Positions 60,267 through 64,000 of a stretch of DNA of 64,000 nt are shown piece after piece. The stretch is taken from the NCBI GenBank assembly GCA_017893485.1, contig CM030362.1, positions 256,722,744-256,786,743 on the forward strand. Direction: 5' to 3'. The translations under genes were made by a program, and so were the position numbers. Under the pieces are notes generated by a model, which was not told the DNA's origin, made no database searches, and saw only the letters and a program-made list of their open reading frames with translations. Within the stretch, counting starts at the first letter, position 1. Each line of letters starts with the position of its first letter. This stretch comes from Hemerocallis citrina (lineage: Eukaryota > Streptophyta > Magnoliopsida > Asparagales > Asphodelaceae).

Positions 60267-61215
60267 ACTTTGTTGGTTTATTTCTGTGGATTTTGCAAGG
60301 TACGTGTCATACATGAATTAAAATAATTTCTGACCCATATCTGCCGTTATTATACTTTAATACATTATAGCACATTTATTAAATTAACCCTTATGTCTTC
60401 TTTGTGTGTAGGTAAAATATTGATGGAAAAAAATTGATGCTCGATATGAAATTTAGTTCCCGAAAAGTTGGTAAAAAAAATTGGGTTTATAGTTTACAAT
60501 TCCAAGTTAGTAGGCAATGATGAAAAGTTTATGCAGCTTGAATTTTGTTCTTGACCACTAGTCGGTGTGGCTTAATAAAGCAGCCCTAGTGACAAATTCA
60601 AATTCCACATTTGACTCATTTATACTTGATTTAATATGCGGCAGTGATGAACAGTTTATGCATGATTTGATACTTCATGATTATTGGATGGTGTTCAACT
60701 TCATGTTCATTTTAGGTTTGTTTTGAGCCGGGAAGCTGAAATTATTTGACACTTCATCCTTTTCTTCAAACTAAGTTGTTCTTAGCTTACCCATTTTCAA
60801 TTTCATTTTGAAAATGCATTTGTAACAATGGTTTTACAAATTATTGAGGTTGACGGTGGTTTTTTTCTGAGCCGGCATGATTTTTTCATCCGAGTCTACT
60901 GTTTTATGTTTTCTGTTGCACTTGTTCTGAGCCTACAAGTTTTAACCATGTTCAACATGCACTCTCCAGGAACATGCCACATACGTACTTGCATTTTTTC
61001 TATTTGATGAATCATTTTGTGCAGGAATTCAAGAGAAAGAATGAGAAGGTCGTTAGCGAAGAACCGGAGATACCTTCAGAACAGTCTCCAACAAATGGAA
61101 GTGGCTTATTGTGTAACCACTGTAGCTTAGGCAATGATAAAAATAGTTGAAACTTATTTTGATGTGTCATACGCTGTCTCTGTTTGTATCATGCTTTTTT
61201 TGAGGTAACAAAATT
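60267..61215 (+). other. 3' flank of the FRS pseudogene
   Basis: Possible 3'-UTR introns lie at about 60299-60410 (AAG|GTACGT...TGTGTAG|G) and up to GTGCAG at 61019-61024, before 'gaattcaagagaaagaatga'. From about 60650 diverged copies of the 45-bp minisatellite unit begin to appear. Confidence 0.4.
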
Positions 61216-62590
61216 GGATACTTCAAGTTCTGTTTCTGCTTGTTCTGAGATTACAAAATTTGATACTTCATGATCTGTCTCTGATTGTTCTGAGCTTACA
61301 AAAGTTTGATAATTCATGGTCTGTTTCTGTTAATTCTAGGCTTACAAAATTTGATACTTCATGAGTTGTTTGTGTTAGTTCTGAGCTTACAAATTTTTCA
61401 TACTTCATGCTCTGTTTGTGTTGGTTCTGAGCTTACAAAATTTATATACTTCATGCTCTGTTTGTGTTAGCTCTGGACTGGCAAAATTTGATTCTTCACG
61501 TTCTATTTGTGTTATTTCTGAGCTTAGAAATTTTTCATACTTCATGCTCTGTTTGTGTTGGTTCTGGACTGGCAAAATTTGTATACTTCATGCTCTGTTT
61601 GTGTTAGCTCTGGACTGGCAAAATTTAATACTTCATGTTTTGTTTGTGTTATTTCTGAGCTTACAAAATTTTCATACTTCATGCTCTGTTTGTGTTGGTT
61701 CTGAGCTTACAAAATTTGTATACTTCATGCTATGTTTGTGTTAGTTCTGAGCTGGCAAAATTTGATACCACATTCTCTGTTTATGTTTGATATCAGCTTA
61801 CAAAATTTGATACTTCTGGGTTTGTTTGTGTTATTTATGAGCTTACAAAATTTGATAATTCATGGTAATTTTGTTAGTTCTTAGCAAGGGCAAAATTTGA
61901 TACTTCATGATCAGTTAGTGTTAGTTCTGAGCTGGCAAAATTTGATACTTCATGCTCTGTCTGTGTTAGTTTTGAGCTTACAAAATTTGATTGTGTTGGT
62001 TCTGAGTTTACAAAATTTTCATAGTTCATGCTCTGATTGCGTTGGTTCTGAGCGAGGGCAAAATTTGGCACTTCGTGATCTGTTAGTGTAGTTCTGAGCT
62101 GGCAAAATTTTCATACTTCATGATCTGTCTGTGTTAGTTCTGAGCTTACAAAATTTTGATACTACATGATCTGTTTGTGTTAGTTCTGAGCGCTTGACAA
62201 AATTTGATACTTCATGATCTGTTTGTGTTAGTTCCGCGCTTACAAAATTTGATACTTCTTGGTCTGTTTCTGTTAGTTCTGAGCTTACAAATTTAATACT
62301 TCTTCGTCTGTATACTACATGCTCTATTTGTGTTAGTTCTGGACGGTCAAATTTTGATACTTCATGATCTGTTTGTGTTAGTTCTGAGCTTACAAATTTT
62401 TCATACTTCATGCCCTGTCTGTGTTGGTTCTGTGCATACAAAATTTTCATACTTCATGCTGTGTTTGTGTCAGTTCTGAGCTTACAAAATTTGTTACTTC
62501 ATGCTCTGTTTGTGTTAGTTCAGAGCTTACAAAATTTTGGTACTTCATGCTCGGTTTGTGTTACTTCTGAGCATGGAAATAAATTGGATA
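61216..62590 (+). repeat. 45-bp minisatellite array, forward, about 30 units
   Basis: Unit 'ttctgagcttacaaaatttg' plus 'atacttcatgctctgtttgt' plus 'gttag'. Units vary by substitution and small indels. A 45-bp unit keeps frames open over long stretches, so the long ORFs here are not genes. Confidence 0.92.
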
Positions 62591-63049
62591 CGCCATGCTG
62601 CGTAATACACCAAAACATACACAGAATTTCAATCATGACACCAAAACAATAATGAACTGAATATGTAGAAGAAATTCGATCTTCATAGAATTGCAAGGTA
62701 ATAACTTTACAAAAACTTTACAGCGTAACAAATGTACTTGACATCTGACACTTTACAAAGAACTGAAACTTAACAAAAACTTTACAGCGTAGTACAATGT
62801 TTAATAACGTACAGGTACATGAAAAATTTTACAAATACTGAAAGTATACAACTTATTGTTGCCCCTAATACATATTTTGTTTTGTATAGTGTCAACAAAA
62901 ACAAAATTTAAGTTTGCTCCAAATATCAACTTTTCGCGTAGTCCAGTATTCAATAGCTCCAAGAAGCACTTCATGCTGAAATCAACCTCAAATCAAAATT
63001 AAACATGGCTCATTTAACCTGGAAAAGACAAAATAATTACAACAGATAG
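62591..63049. other. Spacer between the inverted minisatellite arrays
   Basis: AT-rich. 'aaaaactttacagcgta' is repeated near 62710 and 62774. On the minus strand an exon-like stretch 'HEVLLGAIEYWTTRKVDIWS' follows a TTTCAG at about 62976; it matches nothing I know. Confidence 0.45.
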
Positions 63050-63835
63050 TCGGTTCAGAACACAAAAAATCTTCAAGTAAATATGGTAGGCTCAGAAAAA
63101 CAGAGGCTGAACATGAAGTTCAAAATTTGTTGGCTTAGCAAAAACAGAAACTGAGAAACAAGTAGCTTGGGAGCAAACAGAAACAGATAGTGAAGTATCA
63201 AATGTTTGTAAGCTCATAACAAACAGAGACAGAGCATGAATTGTCAAAGTTTGTAAGCTCAGAACTAACACAAACAGATCATGAAGTGTTAAATTTTACC
63301 CTCGATCAGAACCAACACAAAAATAGCATGAAGTATCAAATTTTGCCAGCTCAGAACTAACACCAACTGATCATGAAGTATCAAATTTTGTCAAGTGCTC
63401 AGAACTAACACAAACACAGCATGTAGTATCAAAATTTTGTAAGCTCAGTACTAACACAAACAGATCATGAAGTATGAAAATTTTGCCAGCTCAGAACTAA
63501 CACTAATAGATCACGAAGTGCCAAATTTTGCCCTCGCTCAGAACCAACGCAATCAGAGCATGAACTATGAAAATTTTGTAAGCTCATAAATAACACAAAC
63601 AGAGTCTGAAGTATCAAATTTTTTAAGCTCATAACAAACACAAACAGAGCATGTAGTATCAAATTTGGTAAACCGAGAACAAACAGAAACATATTGATGA
63701 AGTATAAAATTTTGTTCACTCAGAACAAACAGAAAATGAACTCTATGAACCTGGACATGAAGTATCAAATTGTGTATGCTCAAGACAAACAGAAGCTTGG
63801 CATGAAGTTTGAAATTTGGTATAGTGTCAGAACAA
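63050..63835 (-). repeat. 45-bp minisatellite array, reverse orientation
   Basis: The same unit as 61216-62590, inverted ('ctcagaactaacacaaacag' plus 'atcatgaagtatcaaatttt' plus 'gtaag'). About 17 units; those before 63200 are degenerate. Confidence 0.9.
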
Positions 63836-64000
63836 CAGACACTGAACGTGTGGTTTAAATAAAACCAGTAGGCTCAGAACACACTATTCATAACTAGGGC
63901 TGCATTAGGGTGCCGCGCCAACTAGGATATGATAGATATATAATCAAGAATAAATACAACAAGCTTGAAATAAATATTCAGATCATAAAGTGTTTTGCAT
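63836..64000. other. Intergenic DNA at the window edge
   Basis: Nothing recognised. Confidence 0.5.

Noticed and set aside
61418..61744. Long ORFs with repeated 15-residue units
   Set aside because: They arise from the 45-bp minisatellite in several frames and on both strands.

Overview
This window is repeat-dominated nuclear DNA from a flowering plant, most likely a eudicot. The evidence is AT-rich intergenic DNA, a CACTA element with TNP2 and Transposase_24 proteins, Athila-like and Tat-like gypsy elements, very long LTRs ending TGTAAYRCCC...GGGGCGTTACA as in Tekay/Del chromoviruses, plant LINEs and Helitrons, and a FAR1/FHY3-related (FRS) gene. The species cannot be named from the sequence. 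I found no intact protein-coding gene: every recognisable coding region belongs to a transposable element or is a pseudogene.

Layout. 1-3.5 kb is AT-rich intergenic DNA with a diverged tandem duplication and a SINE-like insertion. 3.5-8.8 kb is a minus-strand LTR element with gag but no pol; its internal part carries CpG-rich tandem repeats and three tRNA-like modules. 8.8-16.2 kb holds a small hAT derivative, a Helitron, a 0.6 kb foldback element and the 3' part of a LINE. 16.2-31.2 kb is a nest with exact target-site duplications (TSDs) at each level: LINE <- TRIM (TSD GAAAG) <- 13.9 kb CACTA (TSD GTA) <- 4.2 kb solo LTR (TSD ATATC). 31.7-48.5 kb is a second nest: a long minus-strand LTR split by an Athila-like element, then another long LTR split by a plus-strand solo LTR (TSD TACAG). 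48.5-53.3 kb is a degenerate LINE with ORF1 and the endonuclease part of ORF2. 54.9-56.2 kb is a minus-strand Helitron carrying an exon-like fragment of unknown origin. 57-60.3 kb is an FRS pseudogene with preserved introns. 61.2-63.8 kb holds two arrays of one 45-bp minisatellite in opposite orientation.

The most unusual signals are three. One solo LTR contains a minisatellite of about 19 short hairpins whose stems differ in sequence but keep base pairing. tRNA-like A-box/B-box modules recur inside LTR elements. The 45-bp minisatellite forms an inverted pair. The coding remnants work together only historically: TNP2 and the Transposase_24 protein were the two proteins of the CACTA, gag proteins belonged to non-autonomous LTR elements, and the LINE ORFs to two separate retroposons.
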